This document shows, one piece after another, positions 5,407 through 12,125 of a DNA stretch of 12,125 bases (position 1 is its first letter; each line of letters begins with the position of its first letter). The position numbers and the translations under genes were made by a program. The notes below the pieces were generated by a model. It did not search any database, was not told the origin of the DNA, and saw only the letters and a program-made list of their open reading frames with translations. The DNA is taken from contig CALFXW010000158.1 of NCBI GenBank assembly GCA_937957805.1, positions 1 through 12,125 on the forward strand. Direction: 5' to 3'. Source of the DNA: an uncultured Sphingopyxis sp. (GTDB taxonomy: Bacteria; Pseudomonadota; Alphaproteobacteria; Sphingomonadales; Sphingomonadaceae).

Positions 5407-8400
5407 ATGCACCTTCGTTATTATCTCGCCGCCAGCGTTGCCGGACTGACGCTGGCTACCGCGATTGCGACGCCCGCCGCGGCGCAGGAAACCACATCGG
5501 CGGTGCGCGGCACGGTCGAAGCCGATGGCGCCGTTGTCGCCGGGGCAGAGGTAACCATCACCCACCAGCCGTCGGGCACGACGCGCACGGTAACCACGGG
5601 TGCTGATGGCAGTTTTGCGGCCAATGGCTTGCGCGTGGGCGGCCCGTTCGTCGTTTCGGTTACTGCGCCCGGTTTTGAACCGACGCGGATTACCGACCTT
5701 TTCCTGCAGGCCGGTCAGCCGTTCCGCCTGCCGGTGACGTTGCAGGGCACCAGCGACATCGTCGTCACCGCATCTTCGCTCGGCGGGGCGATTGAAACCT
5801 CCAACGGCCCGATTACCGCCCTCGGTGCAGCGCAGATCGAAGGCGTTGCCTCCATCAACCGCGATATCCGTGACCTTGCGCGCCGCGACCCGCTGGCGAC
5901 GATGGATCTGACCAACAGCCGGACGATTGAAATTGCCGGTAACAATGGCCGTCTCAACCGTTTTTCGGTCGACGGCGTGCAGTTCAGCGATGATTTCGGT
6001 CTGAACAACGGCGGCCTGCCGACATCGCGCGGGCCGGTGCCGTTCGATGCCATTGAACAATTTTCGGTCAAGACGGCGCCCTATGACGTTTCGGAAGGCG
6101 ATTTTCAGGGTGGGGCGATCAACGTCGTGCTGCGTTCGGGCGGGAACCGTTTCCGTGGTCGTGGCTTTTTCAGCTACACCGACGACAGCCTGACCGGCGA
6201 TACGACGCGCGGGCGCAATCTGGCACTCGATTTTAGTTCGCGGCAATTTGGCGGCCATTTGTCCGGCCCGATCATCCGTGACCGGTTGTTCTTTGCATTC
6301 ACCTACGAACGCACCGAAGAATCGCAGCCCTTCGATAATGGCGTCGGCGCAGGTTTTGGTGGTCAGGTTCCGGGCATTACGCAGGCGAATATCGATAATG
6401 TCACATCGATCGCGCAGAGCGTTTATGGCTATGACACGCTTGGCCAATTGTCGAACGCGAATGAAAGCGACGAAAAATATGTCGCCAAGCTCGACTGGAA
6501 TATCAGCGACGATCATCGCGCGTCCTTTACCTATATCCGCAACGTCGGGACGCAACAGTTCCAGCAAAATGTGTTTGTGACGCCGCCGGCGGCGCTAGGG
6601 CTGGCTTCCAACGGCTATGAATTGGCCGAAGAAGTGAATTCGGGCGTTTTCCAGCTCAATTCGCAATGGTCGGATGATTTTTCGACCGAATTGCGCGCAA
6701 GCTACCGTGACTATAACCGCGACCAGACGCCCTTTGGTGGCCGTGAATATGGTCAGTTCGAAGTCTGCCTCGACCCCACGTCTGTTGGCAGCGGGACGAG
6801 CTGTGCGGGTTCGCGCATCTTTTTCGGTCCGGACGTTTCGCGTCAGTCGATCGACCTCAACACCGAAAATCTGTCGATTGACCTCACCGCGCGGCTGGAA
6901 ACGGGCGATCACAGCTTCCGCTTCATCGCTGGGTACACCGATGTGCGCACCTTCAACCTGTTCCTCCAGCGCTCGCTGGGCGACCTATATTTTGACTCGA
7001 TCGCCGATTTCCAGGCGCGTCGGGCCAATCGCCTGCGTTATGGCAATGCCGTCACGCTTGATCCCAATGATGCCGCAGCTTCGTTCAGCACGCAAAATTG
7101 GACGTTCGGCGTACAGGATGATTGGCAGGTTACCGACACATTGCAGGTGACCTTGGGGCTACGGTATGACCTTTATAACAACAAGAATTACCCGCCGCTC
7201 AACCCCAATTTCCTCGCGCGCTATGGTTTTTCCAATCGCCAAACCTTTACGGGACTGGGCGTGTTCCAGCCGCGCTTTGGCTTCAACTGGCAGGCGACAG
7301 ATCGGCTGATTGTGCGCGGTGGTGCGGGCATTTTTGCTGGCGGCACGCCCGATGTTTTCCTGTCGAACAGCTTTTCCAACACGGGGCTGTTGACCAATCA
7401 GGTTGATATTCGTCGCAACAGCTCGATGGCAGGGTGCGATGTGACAGCGCCAAACGCGGCTGCGATTTGTTCGAGTGCGCTGAACAATGTCACCGGCAAT
7501 TCGATCAGCACGGATGTTCAGAATTTCCTGGCAACCAACATTGGTTCGCTGGCAACGGCGCCGACCAATGCCATCGACCCCAATTTGCAGGTGGCCCGTA
7601 AGTTCAAGGCATCTTTGCAGGCCGACTATGACGCTGATCTGGGGCCGCTGGGTGACCATTGGCTGCTGGGTGCGCAAATCCTCTATGATGAAAATATCCG
7701 GGGTTATACTTGGGTCGATATTCGTTCGGTGCCGATTGGCACGCTGCCCGACGGTCGCCCGCGGTACGGCCCGGTTGGCGGTGTCGCATCCACCAATCAG
7801 GATTTGCTGATGACCAACAGTCGTCGTGGACGGGGCATTTTCGGGTCGCTGCGTCTGGCGCATGAATTTGACTTTGGTCTGTCGGTGGACGGTAGCTATA
7901 CTCGGTCGGATGTTAAGGATGAAAATGCGCTGACGTCGGCGACGGCGGGTTCGCTCTACAGCAATAATGCCTTCTTCGACCCCGGTCGTGCCGCATATGG
8001 CACGTCGATCTATGAAATCCGCGATCAGTGGAAATTCAATATCGATTATCGCCATGAATTTTTCGGCGATTTGGAAACCCGCTTCAGCCTGTTCGGTGAA
8101 TATCGTACTGGCCGTCCATATTCGATTACCGCGCTTGACCGGTCGAGTGGACGTCTGGCGACATATGGCACGGTAGGGAATGGTGGTCGCGTACTCCTCT
8201 ATGTTCCGGAAATGACCGACAGCCGCGTTGTCTTTGACACCCCGACCAGTCAGGCCAATTTCAACACGCTGGTGACAGCGTTGGGGCTGGAGCAATATCG
8301 CGGCAGCGTGGTGCCCAAGAATTCGCAGCGTTCGCCCGACTTCTTCAAGGTTGATCTTCATTTCAGCCAAGAATTACCGGTGCCGATGCTCGATTCAGGC

Positions 8401-8637
8401 CGCATCACCTTGTTTGCGGATGTGGAAAATGTCCTCAACCTGATCGATAGTGACTGGGGTTCGCTGCGTCAGGTCGGCTTCCCCTACACCGCTGCCTTGG
8501 TCGAAGTGACCTGCGCCGCGACTTCGGGCACCAACTGCACCCAATATCGTTATTCCAACGTGTTGGCGCCCAATGAATCGCTTTCCACCCGCGTGTCGCT
8601 CTACGGCATCCGGGTAGGGGTGCGCTTTAGCTTCTAA
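5407..8637 (+). CDS. Oar-like TonB-dependent outer-membrane receptor with carboxypeptidase-regulatory-like N-terminal domain
   Basis: ATG 5407 is preferred over the in-frame TTG at 5401: AGGGGA (5395-5400) lies six bases before the ATG but touches the TTG. The 1076-residue product begins with a signal peptide (cleavage likely after ATPAAA, residue 26). A beta-sandwich carboxypeptidase-regulatory-like domain follows at about 32-115 (VRGTVEADGAVVAGAEVTIT), then a TonB-box-like DIVVTA (117-122), a plug domain to about 245 (VDGVQ, GGAINVVLRSGGNRF) and a long beta-barrel ending in the BamA-type signal GVRFSF. It contains exactly six cysteines, in three close pairs: 454/466, 677/688 and 1036/1044. 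These probably form disulfides in surface loops. Such Oar-type receptors are numerous in sphingomonads and Bacteroidetes; ligands are mostly unknown (large substrates, peptides or, in Myxococcus, a role in protein export). No partner transporter lies beside it. Confidence 0.93.
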   Translation: MHLRYYLAASVAGLTLATAIATPAAAQETTSAVRGTVEADGAVVAGAEVTITHQPSGTTRTVTTGADGSFAANGLRVGGPFVVSVTAPGFEPTRITDLFLQAGQPFRLPVTLQGTSDIVVTASSLGGAIETSNGPITALGAAQIEGVASINRDIRDLARRDPLATMDLTNSRTIEIAGNNGRLNRFSVDGVQFSDDFGLNNGGLPTSRGPVPFDAIEQFSVKTAPYDVSEGDFQGGAINVVLRSGGNRFRGRGFFSYTDDSLTGDTTRGRNLALDFSSRQFGGHLSGPIIRDRLFFAFTYERTEESQPFDNGVGAGFGGQVPGITQANIDNVTSIAQSVYGYDTLGQLSNANESDEKYVAKLDWNISDDHRASFTYIRNVGTQQFQQNVFVTPPAALGLASNGYELAEEVNSGVFQLNSQWSDDFSTELRASYRDYNRDQTPFGGREYGQFEVCLDPTSVGSGTSCAGSRIFFGPDVSRQSIDLNTENLSIDLTARLETGDHSFRFIAGYTDVRTFNLFLQRSLGDLYFDSIADFQARRANRLRYGNAVTLDPNDAAASFSTQNWTFGVQDDWQVTDTLQVTLGLRYDLYNNKNYPPLNPNFLARYGFSNRQTFTGLGVFQPRFGFNWQATDRLIVRGGAGIFAGGTPDVFLSNSFSNTGLLTNQVDIRRNSSMAGCDVTAPNAAAICSSALNNVTGNSISTDVQNFLATNIGSLATAPTNAIDPNLQVARKFKASLQADYDADLGPLGDHWLLGAQILYDENIRGYTWVDIRSVPIGTLPDGRPRYGPVGGVASTNQDLLMTNSRRGRGIFGSLRLAHEFDFGLSVDGSYTRSDVKDENALTSATAGSLYSNNAFFDPGRAAYGTSIYEIRDQWKFNIDYRHEFFGDLETRFSLFGEYRTGRPYSITALDRSSGRLATYGTVGNGGRVLLYVPEMTDSRVVFDTPTSQANFNTLVTALGLEQYRGSVVPKNSQRSPDFFKVDLHFSQELPVPMLDSGRITLFADVENVLNLIDSDWGSLRQVGFPYTAALVEVTCAATSGTNCTQYRYSNVLAPNESLSTRVSLYGIRVGVRFSF

Positions 8638-8656
8638 GCTGGGATGGCATTCAAGG

Positions 8657-8692
8657 AAGGGCGTGGGGGGCAACCCCCACGCCCTTTATTTT
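8657..8692 (+). terminator. Intrinsic terminator of the TonB-dependent receptor gene
   Basis: A 13-bp perfect stem, AAGGGCGTGGGGG (8657-8669) with CCCCCACGCCCTT (8674-8686), is closed by a GCAA (GNRA) tetraloop and followed by TTTATTTT. It starts 20 bases after the receptor stop. The minus-strand side lacks a T-run, so it is probably a poorer terminator for the converging mtgA transcript. Confidence 0.92.
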
Positions 8693-8710
8693 GCGCTTCT
8701 GGCTCAGGCG

Positions 8711-9391
8711 TCAGCGCAGGCAACTATCCAATCCGTCGCTTTCCACCACCTGCATGCGTGCGGATATGCTGTTGCCATAGCGGCGGGTAAAGCCGCGCGG
8801 CGTCACCGCGCGCCGTTCCTTGGGCAGCGGCAGGACAGCGGCGATGCGCGCTGCCTCCTGTCGGGTCAGGCGGCTCGCGTCATGGTGAAAATAACGCATT
8901 GCGCCCGCGTTGGCGCCATAGGTACCGATGCCGGTTTCCGCGACATTCAGATAGACTTCCATGATGCGTTTTTTGCCCCAAATGCCCTCTATCAACATGG
9001 TGAACCATGCTTCGGGCAATTTGCGCAAGGTGCGGCTGATGGCGCCGCTCCCCTGCCAGAGGAAGACATTTTTGGCGACCTGCTGGCTGATGGTCGAACC
9101 GCCGCGCAGGCGCCCGTTGCCCGCCATGGAGCGTAGCAGCGCAGCGCCCATCGCCTCTGTATCAAAGCCGCGATGGCTGCAAAATTTAGCGTCTTCGCCC
9201 GCTATCACCGCGCGCGCCATGTCGGGATCCATATCCGACAGCGCCATCCAGTCGCGCGTCGCGCCACGGCTGTCGGTGAGCATGGTGATTGTGGTTGGCG
9301 GCGGCACCAGCGCATAAATTAGCACCCAGGCCAACGACAACCCAACGAACCAGAGCAGCGACAGGATGGTGAAACGAAAAAAGCGGCGCAT
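8711..9391 (-). CDS. mtgA: Monofunctional biosynthetic peptidoglycan glycosyltransferase
   Basis: The enzyme polymerises lipid II into glycan strands at the outer face of the inner membrane. The 226-residue protein has one N-terminal membrane anchor (about residues 7-29) followed by a GT51 domain. GT51 motifs are present: GEDAKFCSHRGFD with catalytic Glu66, GGSTISQQVAKN (97-108), and KKRIMEVYLNVAETG with the second acidic residue Glu145. No transpeptidase domain follows, which separates it from class A PBPs. The ATG (9391-9389) overlaps the rpoH TGA by one base (TGATG), so translation is likely coupled to rpoH and it is the last gene of rluD-rpoH-mtgA. Confidence 0.95.
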   Translation of the reverse strand: MRRFFRFTILSLLWFVGLSLAWVLIYALVPPPTTITMLTDSRGATRDWMALSDMDPDMARAVIAGEDAKFCSHRGFDTEAMGAALLRSMAGNGRLRGGSTISQQVAKNVFLWQGSGAISRTLRKLPEAWFTMLIEGIWGKKRIMEVYLNVAETGIGTYGANAGAMRYFHHDASRLTRQEAARIAAVLPLPKERRAVTPRGFTRRYGNSISARMQVVESDGLDSCLR

Positions 9392-10308
9392 CAGGGCGCT
9401 GGAAGCAATCGCCGCTCACCAGCGATCATCAAAATTGCCTTTTGCAATTTTTCAAATGCGCGCACCTCTATCTGGCGGATGCGTTCGCGCGATACACCAT
9501 AAATGATGCTGAGATCTTCGAGCGTCTTTGGCTCATCAATCAGGCGGCGCTGCGTCAGAATGTCACGTTCGCGGTCATTGAGGCGCGCCATCGCTTCCCC
9601 AAGGAGCGCGGTGCGTACATGGCGTTCCTCCGCATCGGCAATGCGATCATCCTGCAATGCGCCGTCATCTTCGAGCAGATCCTGCCATTGTGCATCGCCA
9701 TCTTCGCGCATTGGCGCGTTCAGTGAGGTATCGCCACCCAGCGCCATGCGCCGGTTCATCGAAATCACATCCTCCTCACTCACCGACAAATCGGTGGCGA
9801 TGCGTTCGACATGTTCGGGCAGCAAGTCGCCATCTTCAAATGCGGCGAGGTTATTTTTCATCCGTCGCAGGTTGAAAAACAGCTTTTTCTGCGCGGCGGT
9901 GGTGCCCAGTTTGACGAGGCTCCAGCTGCGTAGAATAAATTCCTGCATCGATGCGCGAATCCACCACATGGCGTAGGTGGCGAGGCGGAAACCCCGGTCA
10001 GGGTCAAATTTCTTCACCCCCTGCATCAGGCCAATATTGCCCTCTGCAATCAGTTCGCTGACCGGCAAGCCATAGCCGCGATAGCCCATGGCAATTTTGG
10101 CGACGAGGCGCAGGTGCGATGTGACCAACGCGGCGGCGGCGTCTTGATCCTGATGTTCCTGATAGCGTTTGGCGAGCATATATTCCTCCTCCGGCGTCAG
10201 GAGGGGGAATTTGCGGATTTCGGCCAGATAGCGGTTAAGCCCCGCCTCCCCACCGAGCGCGGGCATCACCTTTGGAACATTGCCTGTGTTGGGGCTGCCC
10301 TTTGGCAT
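9391..10308 (-). CDS. rpoH: RNA polymerase sigma-32 (heat-shock) factor
   Basis: RpoH directs RNA polymerase to heat-shock promoters such as those of chaperones and Clp proteases. From ATG 10308 the product is 305 residues. Visible parts are region 1.2/2.1 (GLNRYLAEIRKFPLLTPEEE), region 2.3/2.4 (ATYAMWWIRASMQEFILRSW), the RpoH-box signature QKKLFFNLR (140-148), which identifies the subfamily, and the region 4.2 helix-turn-helix (TLEDLSIIYGVSRERIRQIE). A longer frame to 10389 would overlap the rluD end and reads unlike the family, so it is rejected. ATG 10320 is a second possible start, but AAAGGAT touches it, too close for a ribosome site. The gene lies 35 bases after the rluD stop and overlaps mtgA by one base. 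Alphaproteobacteria often carry more than one rpoH; which copy this is cannot be told. Confidence 0.96.
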   Translation of the reverse strand: MPKGSPNTGNVPKVMPALGGEAGLNRYLAEIRKFPLLTPEEEYMLAKRYQEHQDQDAAAALVTSHLRLVAKIAMGYRGYGLPVSELIAEGNIGLMQGVKKFDPDRGFRLATYAMWWIRASMQEFILRSWSLVKLGTTAAQKKLFFNLRRMKNNLAAFEDGDLLPEHVERIATDLSVSEEDVISMNRRMALGGDTSLNAPMREDGDAQWQDLLEDDGALQDDRIADAEERHVRTALLGEAMARLNDRERDILTQRRLIDEPKTLEDLSIIYGVSRERIRQIEVRAFEKLQKAILMIAGERRLLPAP

Positions 10309-10343
10309 GATGCGGTCCATATCCTTTATTGGGGGAGGGGGCG

Positions 10344-11294
10344 TTATAGCGCCAGAGAGGTGAATAATCGCTGCATATCGTCGGGGCAAGCACTGTCAAA
10401 AGCAAGTTTTTTGCCGCTAATCGGGTGAATAAACCCCAAATGGATTGCATGCAATGCTTGACGGTGAAAGCCCATCTGCCTGAGGCGCGCGCTATGTGGC
10501 CCTTGCCGCCCATAAAATGGGTCGCCGAGCAGCGGGTGGCCGCGATGCGCCATATGGACGCGCACCTGGTGGGTGCGCCCCGTCTCCAGCCGGCACTCGA
10601 CCAATGCCGCCCGGTCGAGGCGCTGAAGCATTCGAAAATGGGTGATTGCCAATTTGCCGCTGCCCGCTGGTGCGACCGCAATTTTCTGGCGATTTTGCGG
10701 TGACCGGGCGAGCCATGTTTCGATGCGACCGGCGGGCGGCACGGGGACGCCTGCCACAATCGCGTGGTACGTCCGTTCGATACTATGGTCGGCAAATTGC
10801 CGCGCGAGGCCGATGTGTGCGGCGTCATTTTTTGCTACAACGATGAGCCCTGTTGTATCCTTGTCGATGCGGTGGACGATGCCGGGACGCGCAACCCCGC
10901 CGATGCCCGATAACTGCCCCGCACAATGGTGGAGCAATGCGTTGACCAACGTGCCGTCGCCATGGCCATTGGCCGGATGCACGACAAGCCCCGCCTGCTT
11001 GTTAACGACGATCAGCGCGTCATCTTCATAATATATATCGAGCGCGATAGCCTGTGGCCGCGCGGCGGCATCGACAGGCAGGGGCAGGGTGATGGTTAGT
11101 GTCATCGCCGCTTCGACCTTTGCCGAGGCATTGGGCAGCGCCAAACCATCTTCGCGGCGAATGGCACCGCTGGCCATCAGCGCCTTTACCCGTTCGCGCG
11201 ATAAATCGCCCGCCGCGTCGGTCAACGCGCGGTCAAAGCGCTGGCCGCGCTGACTATCGTCGATAGAAACGGTGATTATATTGTTATCCCCCAT
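10344..11294 (-). CDS. rluD: RluD-type 23S rRNA pseudouridine synthase (RluA family)
   Basis: The family converts uridines of 23S rRNA helix 69 (1911, 1915, 1917 in E. coli) to pseudouridine late in large-subunit assembly. The 316-residue protein has an N-terminal S4 RNA-binding domain (about 16-75, RGQRFDRAL...LSRERVKALMASGAI) and an RluA-type catalytic domain. That domain has motif I GIVHRIDKDTTGL (catalytic Asp144), preceded by VVNKQAGLVVHPA and followed by LETGRTHQVRVHM, HPLLGDPFYG and QALHA. RluD is favoured over RluC by length, S4 domain and its place before rpoH, an order seen in other alphaproteobacteria. There is no clear ribosome site before ATG 11294; a heat-shock-type -10 ends only 10 bases upstream, so the message may be nearly leaderless. 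Confidence 0.92.
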   Translation of the reverse strand: MGDNNIITVSIDDSQRGQRFDRALTDAAGDLSRERVKALMASGAIRREDGLALPNASAKVEAAMTLTITLPLPVDAAARPQAIALDIYYEDDALIVVNKQAGLVVHPANGHGDGTLVNALLHHCAGQLSGIGGVARPGIVHRIDKDTTGLIVVAKNDAAHIGLARQFADHSIERTYHAIVAGVPVPPAGRIETWLARSPQNRQKIAVAPAGSGKLAITHFRMLQRLDRAALVECRLETGRTHQVRVHMAHRGHPLLGDPFYGRQGPHSARLRQMGFHRQALHAIHLGFIHPISGKKLAFDSACPDDMQRLFTSLAL

Positions 11295-11304
11295 CGTCGC
11301 ACCA

Positions 11305-11332
11305 ACATGGGTGGGCGCAGGCGCGGTTCAAG
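11305..11332 (-). promoter_or_regulatory. Sigma-32 (heat-shock) type promoter of the rluD-rpoH-mtgA operon
   Basis: Reading the minus strand, CTTGAAC (11332-11326) is followed after 14 bases by CCCATGT (11311-11305). Against the sigma-32 consensus CTTGAAA-N11-16-CCCATNT this is one mismatch in the -35 and a full match in the -10. The expected start, 6-8 bases after the -10, is at about 11297-11299, only three to five bases before the rluD ATG. It implies that RpoH drives its own operon. Confidence 0.6.
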
Positions 11333-11341
11333 GGGGGTGGC

Positions 11342-11369
11342 TTGCCAGCTTCGTCGACGCCCCCTATCG
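11342..11369 (+). promoter_or_regulatory. Probable housekeeping promoter of chpT
   Basis: TTGCCA (11342-11347) and CTATCG (11364-11369) are 16 bases apart, in the same CTTGCC...CTAT style as the tRNA-Leu promoter. It stands back to back with the heat-shock-type promoter of rluD, whose -35 ends nine bases away, so the two operons share this 108-base control region without overlapping. The expected start is about 11376, giving a leader of roughly 27 bases. Confidence 0.5.
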
Positions 11370-11402
11370 CGCCAAGCGGGTTTGATCAAAATGGGGGTGG
11401 CG

Positions 11403-12041
11403 ATGGCCGACCACAGCGTCGATTTTGCGAGCATGCTGGTTTCGCGGCTCTGCCATGATTTATTGAGCCCGGTTGGCAGTTTCGGCAACGGGCTGGAATT
11501 GCTCGCCGATGAAAATGACCCCGACATGCGCGAAAATGTCGTTGCGCTGCTCAATGCATCGGCGGCAAGTGCGATCAATAAGCTCAAATTTTTTCGCATG
11601 GCCTTTGGCTCGGCGGGTGGATATGGCGATAGCCTATCCCCCGACGACATCGATGAAGCCTTGCGCGGCCTTGTGCCGACGGGGCGGGACACCAGCATCG
11701 AATGGATGTCCCCGCGCGATGCGCTGCCCAAGGGCGCGGCGCGCCTCCTCCTCCTCCTCGGCATGACAATAGTGGAGGCATTGCTGCGTGGCGGGACGAT
11801 CAGCATCGCGGTCGAACGGCGCGGGGAGGGGGTTGAACTGGCGCTGCGCGGTGCGGGGCCGCGCGTTATCATCGACGAGGTGCTGGTAGCGGCCTTTGCA
11901 ATCGCACCTGTGGAGCCCAGCCCCAAGACGATAACGGTCGCGCTGGCGCACCGGATCGCTGCGCAGAGCGGCGGGGCGATCATGCTTTCCCGGCCCGCAG
12001 ATGGCGAAATTGTTGTCGGTGCTGTCCTGCCAAGGGCATAG
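11403..12041 (+). CDS. chpT: ChpT-type histidine phosphotransferase
   Basis: ChpT accepts phosphate from the hybrid kinase CckA and passes it to the response regulators CtrA and CpdR in alphaproteobacterial cell-cycle control. The 212-residue product starts MADHSVDFASMLVSRLCHDL, with phospho-acceptor His18 in the SRLCHDLLSPVG helix. It continues with FGNGLELLADENDP and NKLKFFRMAFGSAGG, which form the two-helix dimerisation hairpin. The C-terminal half resembles a degenerate GHKL fold without the N, G1 and G2 ATP-binding boxes. ATG 11403 is chosen because GGGGGTGG (11393-11400) lies just before it; ATG 11391 would add four residues, and the ATG at 11307 adds an Arg-rich stretch unlike the family. 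No terminator follows, so read-through into the next gene is possible. Confidence 0.88.
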   Translation: MADHSVDFASMLVSRLCHDLLSPVGSFGNGLELLADENDPDMRENVVALLNASAASAINKLKFFRMAFGSAGGYGDSLSPDDIDEALRGLVPTGRDTSIEWMSPRDALPKGAARLLLLLGMTIVEALLRGGTISIAVERRGEGVELALRGAGPRVIIDEVLVAAFAIAPVEPSPKTITVALAHRIAAQSGGAIMLSRPADGEIVVGAVLPRA

Positions 12042-12054
12042 CCAAAACCCCGTC

Positions 12055-12071
12055 CTAACTCGATTTTAACC
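12055..12071. promoter_or_regulatory. CtrA-type binding box (CTAA-N7-TTAACC)
   Basis: CTAA (12055-12058), seven bases, then TTAACC (12066-12071) matches the CtrA consensus TTAA-N7-TTAA(C) with one mismatch in the first half. It lies 14 bases after the chpT stop and about 47 bases before the ATG at 12118, a usual place for CtrA control of the following gene. Confidence 0.55.
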
Positions 12072-12075
12072 ATGA

Positions 12076-12087
12076 CCCATGCATGGG
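12076..12087. repeat. Perfect 12-bp palindrome CCCATGCATGGG
   Basis: CCCATGCATGGG is fully self-complementary and lies between the CtrA-like box and the presumed start of the next gene. It may be an operator or chance. Confidence 0.35.
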
Positions 12088-12090
12088 GAA

Positions 12091-12106
12091 GGCTGAATAA
12101 TCAGCC
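12091..12106. repeat. Short hairpin GGCTGA-ATAA-TCAGCC
   Basis: Six-base perfect arms (12091-12096 and 12101-12106) surround a four-base loop, with GGGCCC just after (12107-12112). There is no T-run, so it is not a standard terminator. In RNA it would lie just before the ATG at 12118. Confidence 0.3.
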
Positions 12107-12117
12107 GGGCCCTATCC

Positions 12118-12125
12118 ATGGAAGA
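12118..12125 (+). CDS. Possible start of the next gene, cut by the window end
   Basis: ATG at 12118 followed by GAAGA gives M-E-D/E before the window stops. No clear ribosome site precedes it. Another ATG at 12072 also opens a frame that stays open to the end (MTHAWGRLNNQPG), but it reads unlike a gene start and overlaps the CtrA-like box region. From memory of sphingomonad gene order, a CheA-type kinase (often starting M-D/E-D-L-L) may follow chpT; two and a half codons cannot test this. Confidence 0.25.

Noticed and set aside
10331..10341. G-rich run GGGGGAGGGGG between rluD and rpoH
   Set aside because: It has only two G-runs, which is too few for an intramolecular G-quadruplex, and no hairpin or known element is formed.
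10309..10389. Longer rpoH start at 10389
   Set aside because: It would overlap the rluD end and adds a Pro-rich stretch not found in RpoH proteins; ATG 10308 fits the family.

Overview
The window looks like core chromosome of an alphaproteobacterium, most likely a member of the Sphingomonadales. This rests on recognised protein families and gene order, not on any search. The pointers are a ChpT-type histidine phosphotransferase, the rluD-rpoH order, the tig/clpP/clpX neighbourhood, a large Oar-like TonB-dependent receptor with a carboxypeptidase-regulatory-like N-terminal domain, alphaproteobacterial-style promoters (CTTGCC/TTGCCA with CTATNG) and a CtrA-type box. No mobile element, CRISPR array or defence system is visible.

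Layout. Positions 1-355 are unusual: the N-terminal part of an AI-2E-family membrane protein on the minus strand abuts, near 205-235, only the last ~45 codons of gatB on the plus strand. This is either a broken locus or an assembly chimera at the contig edge. After it come tRNA-Leu(UAG) (444-528) and tig, trigger factor with a His-rich, Lys-rich tail (628-2142). A bidirectional hairpin terminator separates tig from a convergent second ClpP paralogue (2214-2807, minus). A divergent canonical clpP (3008-3664) and clpX (3770-5041) follow. A 365-base non-coding stretch with an AT-rich promoter-like block and inverted repeats leads into the 1076-residue TonB-dependent receptor (5407-8637), which ends in a strong terminator. 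A minus-strand operon rluD-rpoH-mtgA (11294 down to 8711) comes next. Last is divergent chpT (11403-12041), followed by a CtrA-like box and probably the start of another gene.

How the genes fit together. Most of the window concerns protein quality control and its regulation: co-translational folding (tig), regulated proteolysis (two ClpPs, ClpX) and the heat-shock sigma factor RpoH. A close match to the sigma-32 consensus (CTTGAAC-N14-CCCATGT) lies directly in front of rluD-rpoH-mtgA. A weaker one with the same -35 heptamer lies before clpP. Together they suggest an autoregulated heat-shock circuit. In Caulobacter, ChpT passes phosphate to CtrA and CpdR, and ClpXP degrades CtrA, so clpX, clpP and chpT also connect through the cell-cycle pathway. 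I found no clearly undescribed system. The points most worth a second look are the 5' junction, the second ClpP, the heat-shock promoter giving a nearly leaderless rluD-rpoH-mtgA message, the long leader of the receptor gene and the CtrA box after chpT.
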